A stretch of DNA of 64,000 nucleotides from Watersipora subatra. Taxonomy: Eukaryota; Bryozoa; Gymnolaemata; Cheilostomatida; Watersiporidae. The notes under the pieces were generated by a model. That model had not been told where the DNA came from. It was given only the letters and a program-made list of their open reading frames with translations, and ran no database searches. Below, in pieces: positions 10,019 through 20,194 of the stretch. Both the position numbers and the translations under genes were made by a program. Each line of letters opens with the position of its first letter. Positions within the stretch are counted from its first letter, which is position 1. The stretch spans positions 75,064,538-75,128,537 of the forward strand of contig NC_088709.1 of assembly GCF_963576615.1 (NCBI RefSeq), in the 5' to 3' direction.

Positions 10019-10833
10019 CATGTAGGTGCAATCATATTACAACGTATGTAAGATATTTTTCATACACACTGTATAAACGAATACAGAATAATTAATGATG
10101 TATTTTTGAGAAGATTTTTTTCCGTTTCGTGAGCATGTTACTATTTCGTCTTAACACGACAAAACTACGATAAAAAACTATGTGAATACGTTGTGCTAGT
10201 TTGATGAAAGATCTCATATTTTTGATTAAAGATTTGCCTAAAACGATGTTTATGCCTTATTTTGTTACAAAAAATTAAAAAGATTACAGACTCAATTTCT
10301 AGCCGACTAAACATTGGCACTTGCTTAAAACCTCGTCGCTTAGTGCCGACAAAACATTTGCATTTTCGGATTAAGCTCCACCTCTACAAAACGACCCAGA
10401 AACTGACCAGGTTTTGAGCCACTGCAATTATACCTGACCCAATGAGCCACTCAATGGTTCTGCTTTTGGGGAGTGGAGGAAGGAAAGAGAGAAAAGCCAC
10501 CCCCCTAAAAGAGCCATGCCCAGGCTACAAAAAGCGCACCGGTCTTCGATATAAAACGTCAATTTCTATATCGAGAGTTTAATGTTAGCCGTCCTGCGTC
10601 CTGTTAGCCGATGCTCCAGGTCAAATCGAAACGGAATTTTGGAAATGGGAATTCCATTTTCAGTTTCTACAGCTAAGCCTTGTTTCTTTATTTTAACGAG
10701 ACGTTACAAAATACCTTCCTACAATGTCACAAAAGTTTGCGTAGAAGGCTGAGAAAAGCTTTGCCATTTTACCTTTTGTACAGGGGACGTGCTAGGTTCG
10801 AAGCAAGCGTTTTAAGGAATTCAAAGTTATGTC
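10019..10833. other. Region upstream of the RRM exon; duplicated at 18021-18329
   Basis: No ORF of note. From about 10560 to 10833 the sequence matches 18021-18329 with many substitutions and small indels (shared words include AGAAGGCTGAGAAAAGCTTT and AGGTTCGAAGCAAGC). The duplicated block therefore includes the 5' flank and probable promoter or leader of the exon at 10834. No clear TATA box was found. Confidence 0.5.
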
Positions 10834-11059
10834 ATGGCGTATAATGATACTACGACAGCTTCTTTGAGCTCTGAGAATTTAGTTGCAGCGCAAGTATTAT
10901 TTGACCATAAACAATGCTCTAGGCAGCCTGATAGATTTATCGAGATATATTGTCAAAGCAAACGAAGTGGAGGGGGCGATATTTCTACAATAATATATCC
11001 GTGGGAAGGAAATCGAGATAAAGCTTTGGTTATCTTTGATGCCGAATATACTGACAAAG
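10834..11059 (+). CDS. First exon of a PARP14/DTX3L-like gene (RRM-like module)
   Basis: Starts at an ATG (TCATGGCG context) and runs 75 codons plus one base to a donor AAG|GTAATAGG. It encodes ...DRFIEIYCQSKRSGGGDIS... followed by a strand-like segment ALVIFDAEY. The 'KRSGGG' turn inside a short alpha/beta unit is characteristic of the N-terminal RRM-like domains of PARP10, PARP14 and DTX3L, proteins of ADP-ribose and ubiquitin signalling. A macro domain and a RING-like remnant lie downstream on the same strand (26.6-38.5 kb), which supports a single large gene whose first intron is stuffed with transposons. The connection over 15 kb is inferred. A broken tandem copy of this exon lies at 18330. 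Confidence 0.6.
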
Positions 11060-11133
11060 GTAATAGGTCTTTATTTGTAATAGTTTGTGATAAAATGTGT
11101 TACTGCACTCTATAATTGTTTTTGATGTGCAAG

Positions 11134-11428
11134 CATACCTGCCAACTCCCACGCATTGGGCGTGAGGCTCACGCAAACACCCCAAAGAAAAAATGAAAAT
11201 GCGTGAGATTTTTGCCCCAATTTCCACAATTTTATATAATTTATAATAATAATATTATAATTTATATAATATATAAAATTGTGGAAATTGGGGCAAAAAT
11301 CTCACGCATTTTCATTTTTTCTTTGGGCAATTGATGTATCAATGATAGTATATTATACTATCATTGATACATCAATTGTCCCAAAACCAAATCTCAAGCA
11401 TTGCCCCACTCTTAGGTTGGCAGGCCTG
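11134..11428. mobile_element. hAT-type MITE, copy 2, with internal inverted duplications
   Basis: Same ends as the copy at 9822 (CATACCTGCCAAC and the complement of CAGGCCTGCCAAC), with an 8-bp duplication TGTGCAAG (11126-11133, 11429-11436). It is about 106 bp longer than copy 1. The segment GAAAATGCGTGAGATTTTTG to TTTTATATA is repeated in inverted orientation around 11255. A second small palindrome, ATGATAGTATATTATACTATCAT, is centred near 11351. It lies in the first intron of the RRM-exon gene. Confidence 0.88.
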
Positions 11429-11584
11429 TGTGCAAGTTAATATTAAATAGAAGTGAATGTTAGTGAGTATCAACGGTTGATTTATATTTAATGTTGATTA
11501 GTCTAACTGCACTAGTACAAGGTTGAATAGCACAGAAAAACGATTGATAAAAAACCAAAACCAGATTGATAAAACAGATACATT

Positions 11585-11777
11585 TATTATGTTTTGGTAC
11601 GCATTTAAAGTGTACACGAAGTGCAGATGGTTACGATTGCATTTATTGACAGAAGAAACAGATAATAGTAATGGCGCTTAAACCTCGCACATATAGTGAT
11701 GTATATCACGTAACTTCCGTTAAGAGAATAGCATAGTCGTTAAGCATAAAGAGCAGCATAACTCTATGGACACAACA
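11585..11777 (-). repeat. 3' LTR of the young gypsy element
   Basis: Identical to 16003-16195 apart from one C/T difference (CCTCGCACAT versus CCTCGTACAT). Confidence 0.95.
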
Positions 11778-11790
11778 TCCCTCCAAGACT
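11778..11790 (-). other. Polypurine tract of the young gypsy element
   Basis: On the minus strand AGTCTTGGAGGGA abuts the TGTTG start of the 3' LTR. Confidence 0.75.
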
Positions 11791-11963
11791 TTAGATAGTA
11801 AAATACATTACAAAACAAAAGGTAATCAGTTAGTCGAGTACACACAATAAAACAAGACAACTACTTAATAGCATAGTCTAAAGTTAATGTTAACAAAATA
11901 CATAAAATGCACCAAGTAAAAGAAAATATAAAAACAAGACAAGTACCCTGGGTGTGTGAGTGT

Positions 11964-13430
11964 CTAATACATTTGAAAATCGTCAAACTTTGAAGGTCGT
12001 TTATGAGCCCGAGAACTACACCTACGACTGGAAAGGCCATCCTCTATAACAACGCTAGACTTAGATTGCTCATTTGGCACCTGTGTGACGCTTTCATTTA
12101 CTTGTGCGTTATTGTCAAAAGAACTGGGAGATGCAAGCTGCTTTGCAAAAGATGCGTTTCTCCGAACCAAAGAACCATCCGACCTCGCACAAACCATATC
12201 GGAACCTTGAAGCCCAACAACTGTATGCTCTTCTCGTCTATAGTTAGTGTCTAGCTTCCCCTTGCTTTCCTGTCTCATAACCACCTTATCTCCTACTCCA
12301 AACTCAGTCTCTCTAGTGCCCCTATTGGCATAGGTTTTCATTTTCTCCTTGTATTGACCATCACAATCCCTAGCCTCACTGTCTATACCACGAACAACAT
12401 CGCTGTACATAGGTAACTTTGTTCTCATCTCTCTTCCAAACATCAAAGAAAAAGGTGTCTTTCCTGTTGCTGAATGAAGTGTCGACTTGTAAGCCATAGA
12501 AAATTCCTGTACAGCTCTTTCAAGATCTCTGCCCTCTTCCTTCGCAACTTTGAGAACCTTCAAAAGAGTCCGGTTCATACGTTCAACTTCCCCATTGGCT
12601 TGGGGCCACAAAGGTGTGGTCGATACCCATCGCACTCCACACTGCTTCAAGTATCCTTGAAATTCGCCCGACACAAATTGCGGACCATTATCTGAGCGAA
12701 GCAACTCCGGGTACCCATACAGTGAAAAGACATTCTCTAAAAAAAAGACAACTTTCTCCGCCTTGGTATTCTTTAAAAAAGAACATTCAAAGATTCTACT
12801 AAAATAATCGACTAAAACCAGAACAGAACGACCATCCGGCAAAGGACCCAGTAAATCAATGGCACAAAACTTCCAGGGACCATTAGGCATTTGGGTGGGA
12901 GTGATTGGTACAGGAGGACCATCATTACTAACCAACTGACAAGAAACGCACTGTCTGCAGAACAATTCGGCCTCCTTATCAACACCGGGCCACCAGACTT
13001 TCAGACGCAATCGCCGTTTTGTCTTCACAATCCCTTGGTGCCCTTCATGAGCCAAAGAAAGAACTCTGCGTCGCAATGACACTGGAACAAAAATACGGTC
13101 ACCGCGGAGAATCACGCCTTCACAACTACTCAGCTCATTGCGAACAGCCTTTATCGCAGAAGAAAACTGCTGCCAATTACCAGTTTGAAGTGCTGAATTA
13201 ATAATCTTAGACTCTTCACAAGTCAAAGCCGCCTCACACATCTCCTTCCAAGACAGAGCACAAGGCATAGCAGTCTCTACAACTGCCCTGATGTATGAAT
13301 CATCAGTGACAGGCCCAGAGACATCCCTTGATACACTCAAACGAGACATGGCATCAGCAATATTCTCGGAGCCTCGCCGGTAAACAAGATTGAAATCAAA
13401 TGCCTGAAGCCTAAGACTCCATCTTTCCAA
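11964..13430 (-). CDS. pol: Ty3/gypsy Pol, RNase H end and integrase
   Basis: 488 residues. It opens inside the C-terminal part of RNase H (LQAFDFNLVYRRGSENIADA, the usual gypsy junction), so the annotated ATG is not a real start. The integrase zinc domain has H128, H131, C161 and C164 (LAHEGHQGIV...CRQCVSC). The catalytic triad is D192 (AIDLLGPLPDG), D247 (RSDNGPQF) and E283 (PQANGEVER), spaced D-X35-E as expected. A GPY-like C-terminal segment follows (FGVGDKVVMRQES). Integrase inserts the cDNA. The frame overlaps the upstream gag-pol frame by 94 bases. Continuity is broken by one missing C in a C-run near 13430-13436, which could be a mutation or a homopolymer sequencing error. Confidence 0.93.
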   Translation of the reverse strand: MERWSLRLQAFDFNLVYRRGSENIADAMSRLSVSRDVSGPVTDDSYIRAVVETAMPCALSWKEMCEAALTCEESKIINSALQTGNWQQFSSAIKAVRNELSSCEGVILRGDRIFVPVSLRRRVLSLAHEGHQGIVKTKRRLRLKVWWPGVDKEAELFCRQCVSCQLVSNDGPPVPITPTQMPNGPWKFCAIDLLGPLPDGRSVLVLVDYFSRIFECSFLKNTKAEKVVFFLENVFSLYGYPELLRSDNGPQFVSGEFQGYLKQCGVRWVSTTPLWPQANGEVERMNRTLLKVLKVAKEEGRDLERAVQEFSMAYKSTLHSATGKTPFSLMFGREMRTKLPMYSDVVRGIDSEARDCDGQYKEKMKTYANRGTRETEFGVGDKVVMRQESKGKLDTNYRREEHTVVGLQGSDMVCARSDGSLVRRNASFAKQLASPSSFDNNAQVNESVTQVPNEQSKSSVVIEDGLSSRRCSSRAHKRPSKFDDFQMY

Positions 13431-15934
13431 TCGGGGGTTGGCCTGGAACTTGGGTTATTAAAAATTGCAACTAAAGGTTTATGGTCAGTCACCAACTGGA
13501 AACTGTTCCCTAACAAGTACATTTTAAAATGCTCACAAGCCCAAATCAAGGCAAGCGCCTCGCGCTCAATCTGAGAATAACGTGACTCAACATCTGTCAA
13601 ACGTCGATGCCCATATGCCACAACGCGAGAAACTCCCTGTTGAAATTGGCATAACACTCCACCGAGACCAGTAGGACTTGCATCTGCGACCACAGTGGTG
13701 GGTGCATTCCTGTCATAGTATGCCAAGGTTTCACACGAAGTCATCAAATCTTTGATAGCTACAAAGGAATCCTGGTGTACCTGCAACCATTCAAAACGAA
13801 CACAGCTCTTGGTCAGTGACCACAAAGGTGAAGCAACAACAGTAAGATTGGGAACATATCGACCAACAAATTGCACAAGTCCCAAAAAACCTTTTAATTC
13901 AGCTACATTTTGGGGAGGTCTAGCTGACAAAATGGAATTAATCTTACCAGGGTCAGGTGAGACACCATCACTCGAAATAACATGACCTAAAAACTTGATC
14001 GAGGAAACACCAAATGCACATTTAGCAGGGTTTAAAGTAAGACCACACTCGGACAAGCGACTCATTACTTTTAACAATCTGACTTTGTGCTCAGCACTAG
14101 TTTGACCAAAAACGACAATATCATCAGCTAAATTTAAAACTCCCTCAAGCCCATTCAAAACTGTCTGAATGGTGTACTGAAAAATCTCAGGAGCAGCAGA
14201 TACTCCCATTCCTAACCGCTTCATTCTAAACAGACCGATATGTGTTACAAAAGTAGTAATATTCCGAGATGCAGGATGCAATTCACACTGGAAAAAACCC
14301 TGTTTCAAATCCAACTTGGAAAACACTTTAGACCCATTGAGCTCAACTAGCATTTCCTGCATTGTTGGCACAGGATAGCGTTCCCTAACAATTGCCGTGT
14401 TGGCGCGTCTCATGTCAACACACAGACAAACCTCATCCCTTTCTTTAGGCACAACAACCAAAGGACTTACCCAAGTAGAACCTATACCATGAACCTTCTC
14501 AATAACATCCTCTTCAAGTAATTTTTGTAAAGCCTTTTCAACTTTGGCCCGATAACTAAAAGGTAGACATCTGACTGGCTGAGCAACTGGCTCACAGTCT
14601 GGATTAATGTGCAACTTAACCTGTACATTTTTCAATTTGCCCACACCAGAAAAACACCCAGGGTACTTGTCTTTCACAACACTTTCCAAACTGGCTTCAG
14701 TACCCAAGCTACTAACGTTGGTCAAACAGAATAGCCCTAGACTACTAGCAGTGGCAGCACTCAACAAATTGCATGCAATACCATCAAAGACATAAAATGT
14801 AGCATTAACAGTCTTACTATCTACTGAGACATTTAAATTGAATTGCCTTAACATACGCAAGGGTGCACATTGTCCATAAGCAAATAATTTCTTGGTAGTG
14901 GGTTGTAATACAACACTATTGCGTAGAATGTCATAGGTCTGTCTATCAAGTACATTATCTACAGCACCCGAATCTACAAGAAATGTTACTGAAATACCCG
15001 CCATTGATGCAGTACAAGTAGGTGTACCTTTACCAAGCGTAAGCCCATGGCCTACCGTAAAGTCATGACTAAAATTGTCTACAGCTGAAGGCGAACCAGT
15101 CATAGTCGTAATGCCATCAGGTGTAGCAGCGTTATCGTCGGCAATAGCGTTCACCGTCGTAGATTTCTTGTTCTTCGCTTTACGACAGAACCTCGAGCCT
15201 GCAAAATGTCCCTCCTTCTTGCATTGGTTACAAATTTTACTCCGTGCAGGACAGGAAGTGTCACTAGCTACATGGCCAGGCCTTGAACATCGGAAGCACG
15301 TAACGGTCTTTGAAGTCTTCTGTCCTTTTCTAGTGTTACTAGCCGAAAAAGTGTTATAGTTAGATATTGCACCTCCTTTATGAGCAACACGAGCGACGAA
15401 ATTAGGAGTAGTGGCAGCTATAGCCCGAGAATCGCCATCAAGTAACTGAACTGTACCAGCAACTTCCATAGCTCCAGCTAATGTCGTGATTCTAGTATCC
15501 TCAATGAGTTTTTTCGATAATCCTGAATGATTAACTCCAGAGATAAATTGCTCCAGCAAATTTTCATCAAGTCTATCTCCAAAGTTACAGTATCTAGCTC
15601 CCTTTCTGACTCGAATCTGGAAATCTGTAAATGACTCACCACTCTGACGTATAATTGAGCGAAACCGCGTACGCTCCAGCCTCATGTTTCTAGGCTCACC
15701 AAAGTGTGATTGTAAGCTAAGCTTTAAATCGTCATAACCAACAGATTGTAGCACTGCAGGCGAAACCAAGTCTCTCAAAGTCTGATACTGACCAGCACTA
15801 AGTCCCATTAACAAGATAGGTACCTTCTTTGCATTCTCGATACTAGACACAGCAAAGTAGCATTCCAATCTTTCTAAAAACGAGTCAACCTCGGTGCCGT
15901 CATCAAACGTGGGAATAGGTAATCCAGCCATCAC
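13337..15934 (-). CDS. gag-pol: Ty3/gypsy Gag-protease-RT-RNase H
   Basis: 865 residues starting at an ATG about 70 bp inside the 5' LTR. Residues 1-200 are a gypsy Gag (mag-like in style). Cys/His knuckles lie at about 213-250 (CFRCSRPGHVASDTSC and CNQCKKEGHFAGSRFC). The protease active site is DSG at 321-323 (FLVDSGAVDNVLD). In the RT, D542 sits in KVFSKLDLKQGF, and the catalytic box is LADD (602-605), with Leu replacing the usual Tyr. RNase H begins at about 746 (VVADASPTGLGG) and includes SQIEREALA and VTDHKP. After residue 833 the frame departs from the family because of the one-base deletion, so the last 30 or so residues are out of frame. Gag and Pol are in a single frame with no programmed shift between them. 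Confidence 0.95.
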   Translation of the reverse strand: MMAGLPIPTFDDGTEVDSFLERLECYFAVSSIENAKKVPILLMGLSAGQYQTLRDLVSPAVLQSVGYDDLKLSLQSHFGEPRNMRLERTRFRSIIRQSGESFTDFQIRVRKGARYCNFGDRLDENLLEQFISGVNHSGLSKKLIEDTRITTLAGAMEVAGTVQLLDGDSRAIAATTPNFVARVAHKGGAISNYNTFSASNTRKGQKTSKTVTCFRCSRPGHVASDTSCPARSKICNQCKKEGHFAGSRFCRKAKNKKSTTVNAIADDNAATPDGITTMTGSPSAVDNFSHDFTVGHGLTLGKGTPTCTASMAGISVTFLVDSGAVDNVLDRQTYDILRNSVVLQPTTKKLFAYGQCAPLRMLRQFNLNVSVDSKTVNATFYVFDGIACNLLSAATASSLGLFCLTNVSSLGTEASLESVVKDKYPGCFSGVGKLKNVQVKLHINPDCEPVAQPVRCLPFSYRAKVEKALQKLLEEDVIEKVHGIGSTWVSPLVVVPKERDEVCLCVDMRRANTAIVRERYPVPTMQEMLVELNGSKVFSKLDLKQGFFQCELHPASRNITTFVTHIGLFRMKRLGMGVSAAPEIFQYTIQTVLNGLEGVLNLADDIVVFGQTSAEHKVRLLKVMSRLSECGLTLNPAKCAFGVSSIKFLGHVISSDGVSPDPGKINSILSARPPQNVAELKGFLGLVQFVGRYVPNLTVVASPLWSLTKSCVRFEWLQVHQDSFVAIKDLMTSCETLAYYDRNAPTTVVADASPTGLGGVLCQFQQGVSRVVAYGHRRLTDVESRYSQIEREALALIWACEHFKMYLLGNSFQLVTDHKPLVAIFNNPSSRPTPDWKDGVLGFRHLISILFTGEAPRILLMPCLV

Positions 15935-15984
15935 AGTTAATAATAACGAGTTAAATAACCAGAAAACGAATCAAAGGTAAGCTA

Positions 15985-16002
15985 AATCATCCTTGTCGCC
16001 AA
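15985..16002 (-). other. Primer-binding site of the young gypsy element
   Basis: On the minus strand TTGGCGACAAGGATGA directly follows the 5' LTR end. TGGCGAC is a common gypsy primer-site start. The tRNA was not identified. Confidence 0.7.
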
Positions 16003-16195
16003 TATTATGTTTTGGTACGCATTTAAAGTGTACACGAAGTGCAGATGGTTACGATTGCATTTATTGACAGAAGAAACAGATAATAGTAATGGCGCTTAAA
16101 CCTCGTACATATAGTGATGTATATCACGTAACTTCCGTTAAGAGAATAGCATAGTCGTTAAGCATAAAGAGCAGCATAACTCTATGGACACAACA
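16003..16195 (-). repeat. 5' LTR of the young gypsy element
   Basis: 193 bp, nearly identical to 11585-11777, followed by ACATT. Confidence 0.95.
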
Positions 16196-16319
16196 ACATT
16201 GAGCGCACAACTTCTAATTATCAAGTATTTATGTTTGAGTCACAAACATCAACAATAATGTTTTATTTTGAAGTATTGGCTAACCTTAATTGTTAGTTGT
16301 TGTATTTGTTATTAGACTC

Positions 16320-16538
16320 TGTTGTATCCGTCGATTAGTAGTTAGTAATTATCATTTACTAACAGGATCAGAAATAGATTAGATTACTATTTGTTTGGTT
16401 TATTATCACTTATGAAATGCAGGTGTGTACTCTGCGATGTCCACGAGGTAAAAGAAAGAAGTATTAATCCAGGTCGGCAACCTGGTTACGTAACATGTTA
16501 ATGGGCAGTATAAAATGCAATAGTATCACTACGCAACA
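16320..16538 (-). repeat. 3' LTR of a second, truncated gypsy element
   Basis: In minus orientation it starts TGTTGCGTAGTG and ends GGATACAACA (219 bp). The purine tract GATGGGAAGGGA abuts it on the element side (16539-16550). Its sequence differs from the LTR at 16003, so this is another lineage. The matching 5' LTR is not in the window. Confidence 0.7.
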
Positions 16539-18003
16539 TCCCTTCCCATCTTTCTTAATTCGCTGTGGATATATAATATGATGTTATGTTGTAAACTTTA
16601 ATATTGTGTTGCTATTTCTGAATTATTTTATTGTCAATAGTCGATTGTTGGAACATGTATGATGGTCCATGTGTGGTGTTGTTTCGGTCTGTTTTTTATT
16701 CGTTATCTTGTTGCAGTCGATTATCGCTTCATATCATAGTCTTTAAATTTCTGTGGAGTTTTCCGCTCTCATTCAGACTGTCTGATTTTCGGGGTATGTG
16801 ACGTCTCGGTGTTTACTGGGTTTGCACTATTGGTTGGTTTGTTGTCATCATTGTCCCTTTCGAGCTGGTTACTATTTGATATTCTCTCTCTTCATTGTCT
16901 ACAACAAAAATCACAGGTGGTAGTTTATACGGGTTTAAAATGAGTGATGTTACGCTCAACCCTACGGCCATCGCTGCATTCGACGGTTATGTGGTTTCCT
17001 GTTTTACCCGTTACAGTGACTGGTTCCTTGTGAAAAGGTGTGTCAGCTTTTAATGGAAATTTTTGTATCATTAATACTCGGTCACCAAGGTATATTTTGA
17101 AAAATTCGGCCTGCGACTTTTCATCGAAATACTAGTTAGATTTAGCTTTGTATTGGCTATCACACTCTGCTACTTCCTGATCCATTACACTAGAGGTCCA
17201 CTGGGGTAATTTAGTTCGGATTTTCCTACCAAATAGAAGTTCAGCCAGGGTTTTTCCCGTACTTGGATGTGGAACATGGTACGCCCTCATATGTCGCTTG
17301 ATCTCAGATTTGTAATCTCCACCTTCGCTATATGCAATCTTGATGCGTTTTAAAAGTGAGGCATTCTGTCTTTCCACCTCCCCGTTAGCTTGGGGATACC
17401 TCGGCGTGACACGTTTATTGACTATACCATAATGGTCACCGTATTTGGCAAACTCGTGATAAATGAATTGCGGGCCATTATCGGTTTTAAGTGATTCTGG
17501 AAAGCCATGAGTAAAAAATATGTTATGTAACTCTTGGATAGTTTTGTCTGCGGTAATTGACTTCATGTATGCAACTTCGTAAAACCTACTGAGTAGTCCA
17601 TGACGACTAGTATGTATTCTCCTGAAGGGAGTGGTCCAAGGAAATCGGCTGAAATTTCTTGCCAGGGCGCAATTGGTAACAGGGTGGAACACAGCGGTTC
17701 AGGATTTAAGCCTCGCCCTGTGATCTGGCAACCATGACAGGATTTGCAGTGCTTTTCGGCTTCAGCTTCCATACCAGGCCACCAAACTTTAGTTCTGAGA
17801 TTTTGCTTAGTTCCTACTATACCCAGGTGACCTTCATGAGCAAGACATATGATTTGATTTCTCAGAGTTTTCGGAATTACGATTCTATCCCCTCTCAAAA
17901 GCACCTGCCCCATGGTGCACAATTCGTCTTTCAAGGTTTTAAAAAGAGGAGGACCTTTAAAGTCATGCCAATTTCCAAATTCAAGGCACTTCATCACCTC
18001 TGT
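16539..18003 (-). pseudogene. Truncated gypsy integrase and 3' region
   Basis: On the minus strand an integrase runs from about 18003 down to 16935 in three frames. The zinc domain (LAHEGHLGIVGTKQN...HCKSCHGCQ) and first catalytic Asp (SADFLGPLPSGEY) are in the first frame. DNGPQF and PQANGEVERQN are in the second frame after a shift near 17580. A C-terminal GPY-like part with a stop after ...THFKPV is in a third frame after a break near 17130. Upstream RT, protease and gag are absent; the copy stops where the duplicated RRM-exon block begins at about 18021. From 16539 to 16935 there is non-coding 3' element sequence ending in a purine tract and LTR. Confidence 0.85.
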
Positions 18004-18020
18004 TAATTCACTATTCGTCT

Positions 18021-18680
18021 ATTTCTGTATTGAGAGTTCAATGTTAGCAGTCCAACGTCCATGATGCTCTAGGCACTGCCCTATACAACCGGTAATAGAG
18101 GTCAGTAGCTCCAGGTCAACACGAAATGGAATTTTGGAAACGGGGAATTCCATTTTCAGTTTCTTCAGCTAAGCTTAGTTTCTTTATTTTAACGGGACGT
18201 TACAAAACGGCTTCATATAATGTCACAAAATTTTGTGTAGAAGGCTGAGAAAAGCTTTGCCATTTTGCTTTTTGAATAGGAGACCAGCTAGGTTCGAAGC
18301 AAGCATTTTAAGGAATTCAAAATTATGTCATGGCGTATAATGATACTACGACAGCTTCTTTGAACGCTGAGAATTTGGTTGCAGCGCAAGTATTATTTGA
18401 CCATAAACAATGCTCTATGCAGCCTGATAGATTTATCGAGAAATATTACCAATCCCAATGAAATGGAGGGGACGATATTTCTACATTAATATATCCGTGG
18501 GAAGGAAATCGAGATAAAGCTTTGGTAATCTTTGATGCTAGCTACCGAGTATAGCTACAAAGGTAATAGGTTTTTATTTTTGTATAGTATGTGATAAAAT
18601 GTGTTACTGCACTTTATTATAATAATGCATTTTGCATTAGTGGCTCACCTTAATTGTTAGTTGTTGTTATTAGAGTATAG
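18021..18680 (+). pseudogene. Broken tandem copy of the RRM-like first exon
   Basis: Homologous to 10560-11110: leader, ATG at 18330, coding part and donor (AAG|GTAATAGG at 18562/18563). The Arg codon of the KRSGGG turn is replaced in register by TGA (18459-18461), and an insertion near 18540 (GCTAGCTACCGAG) shifts the frame. Intron sequence after the donor is also shared (CACCTTAATTGTTAGTTGTT occurs here and near 16280, past the gypsy insertion). The block was therefore duplicated with its flanks, and this copy then decayed. Confidence 0.75.
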
Positions 18681-19166
18681 TCTATTAGTGTTAGTATTGA
18701 GCCTTCTTTGATCAGCTTAGCAGCATTAAAAATTTTATGAGTAATTAGATTGCTGAAACTTGTTAGTTTGTCGAAAGGTATTCACTAACATCAATGGTGC
18801 TGTGTCTCAACCAAAACAAAAAATACAACGAATAAGGTATTATGTAAAGTTATTACAGCTTGATATTTTGTTACTAATTAGCTACGAGCTCCATAGTTTT
18901 TTGTATTCAAACCATAATTTTGCTGTCATTGTTGGATTAAGATAAGTACTCACATTAATATTGGCCAAGTAGGGCCTTCATCTATTGTATCATGTACGCC
19001 ATGTTACTCCTATCTCATGGATCGCTTCACATTTACTAAACTCTTACTTCACCAGAAGTATCCACCAACAATACCTCATGGTGGCCAGTGCTAATACTAC
19101 GCCATAAGAACTCTTGTGTTAATTTTTGTGCTAAGAAGCCTTTTTGGTCTAAACTTCTTTTAATCG
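18681..19166. other. No gene recognised
   Basis: Intron-like or transposon-flank sequence between the duplicated exon and a gypsy gag remnant. A 5' LTR for that remnant could lie here, but no matching partner was found. Confidence 0.4.
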
Positions 19167-20190
19167 ATGCTAAATGAAGCAAAGTTTAACCTGCCGGCAG
19201 AATTTGACCTTGTATCGAAAAAGTGGATTCGGTGGTTCACCAGTTGGGTTAGATTTCGTAGCCTGTCACAGCTAGATAAGCAAGACGATCAGCTGCAGAT
19301 AGATAGTTTGCTGTATATTATAGGATCTAAAAGTGAGACAGTCTTCAATCGCTTGGCACTGCTTGCAAAAGACAAACAAGGTTATAAAAAAGTGAAACAG
19401 CGGTTTGACAAATACTTTTTCTCAAAGTAAATAGGTTATATTTGAGAAAACGACATTCTTCAGACAAGACCAGCTTCCTGGTGAATCTGTTGAAGAATTT
19501 ATATGTGCAAAAAACTACATGGCAGATAGATGTGACTTTGGAGATCGTAGATCAGAGCAGATTAAAGATCATATCATAGTGGGCATTGCAAGACAAGGAT
19601 GTTAGCAGAGAAATGCAAAAAATGAAGATGGTCCAGCTCACTGAGGAAAAAGGCAGTTGCAATGGCCAGGCAAGCTGAGCAAGTTGAGCATCAGATGAGG
19701 TTGTTAAGTCTCAGTGAAGATAACACTTCTGTCGATGCTATCCATGGCAATAATCATTGGAGAAAAGAGCAGAGTTGCAATAGCCATCGTCTTCTACCAC
19801 CCTATAGACCATCAGCACCAAAAGCAACTAAAACACTGGTAAAACTGGTTTTTGCCAGCAAGCTGACCAAAACATGTTCGAAGGTAGAACATTTTTCTAG
19901 TATTTTTGATGTCAGTCGGTAAGCCTAAGCCAGATTTCAACAGCCATGCATCAGTCGATGAGGCGGAGATAGAGAGGGTCTTCCTAGGTGAAGTCCAAGA
20001 TAACCAGAATTATGGCAATCCATGGATGAAAAGTCTTGATGTGCACATGGGTGAGCCGGAGTCAGAACATGTGTCATGAAGTTTAAACTTGACACTGGAG
20101 CCGACATTTATGTCATACCTAGTAGCTTGTGTGCTGGTCTAATTTTAGAACCAAATGACAAGATTTTAGTAGGGCCTAGAAATAATAGAT
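19167..20190 (+). pseudogene. Decayed gypsy gag-protease, copy A
   Basis: Gag-like sequence (FDLVSKKWIRWFTSWVRFR, then after a frameshift near 19430 DQLPGESVEEFICAKNYMADRCDFGD) is followed by a third segment from 19662. A protease FKLDTGADIYVIPSS starts about 20080, reachable only after a stop and a shift. The copy ends at about 20190 (GGGCCTAGAAATAATAGA). The gag-protease end recurs at 22240-22490, so two related copies lie head to tail. It is non-functional. Confidence 0.8.
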
Positions 20191-20194
20191 AATA

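Larger units (their letters stand above)
11585..16195 (-). mobile_element. Young Ty3/gypsy LTR retrotransposon
   Basis: 193-bp LTRs (11585-11777 and 16003-16195) differ at one visible site, so insertion was very recent. The target duplication is ACATT (11580-11584, 16196-16200). In element orientation the LTR begins TGTTGTGTCC and ends AAAACATAATA. The primer site TTGGCGACAAGGATGA follows the 5' LTR and the purine tract TTGGAGGGA precedes the 3' LTR. The interior encodes one Gag-Pol in two overlapping frames because of a single-base shift in RNase H. Domain order (gag with zinc knuckles, protease, RT, RNase H, integrase) is that of Ty3/gypsy. It sits in the first intron of the RRM-exon gene. 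Confidence 0.97.

Noticed and set aside
13337..13430. Programmed frameshift in the gypsy element
   Set aside because: The overlap falls inside RNase H, where no known element shifts, and is explained by one missing base in a C-run.
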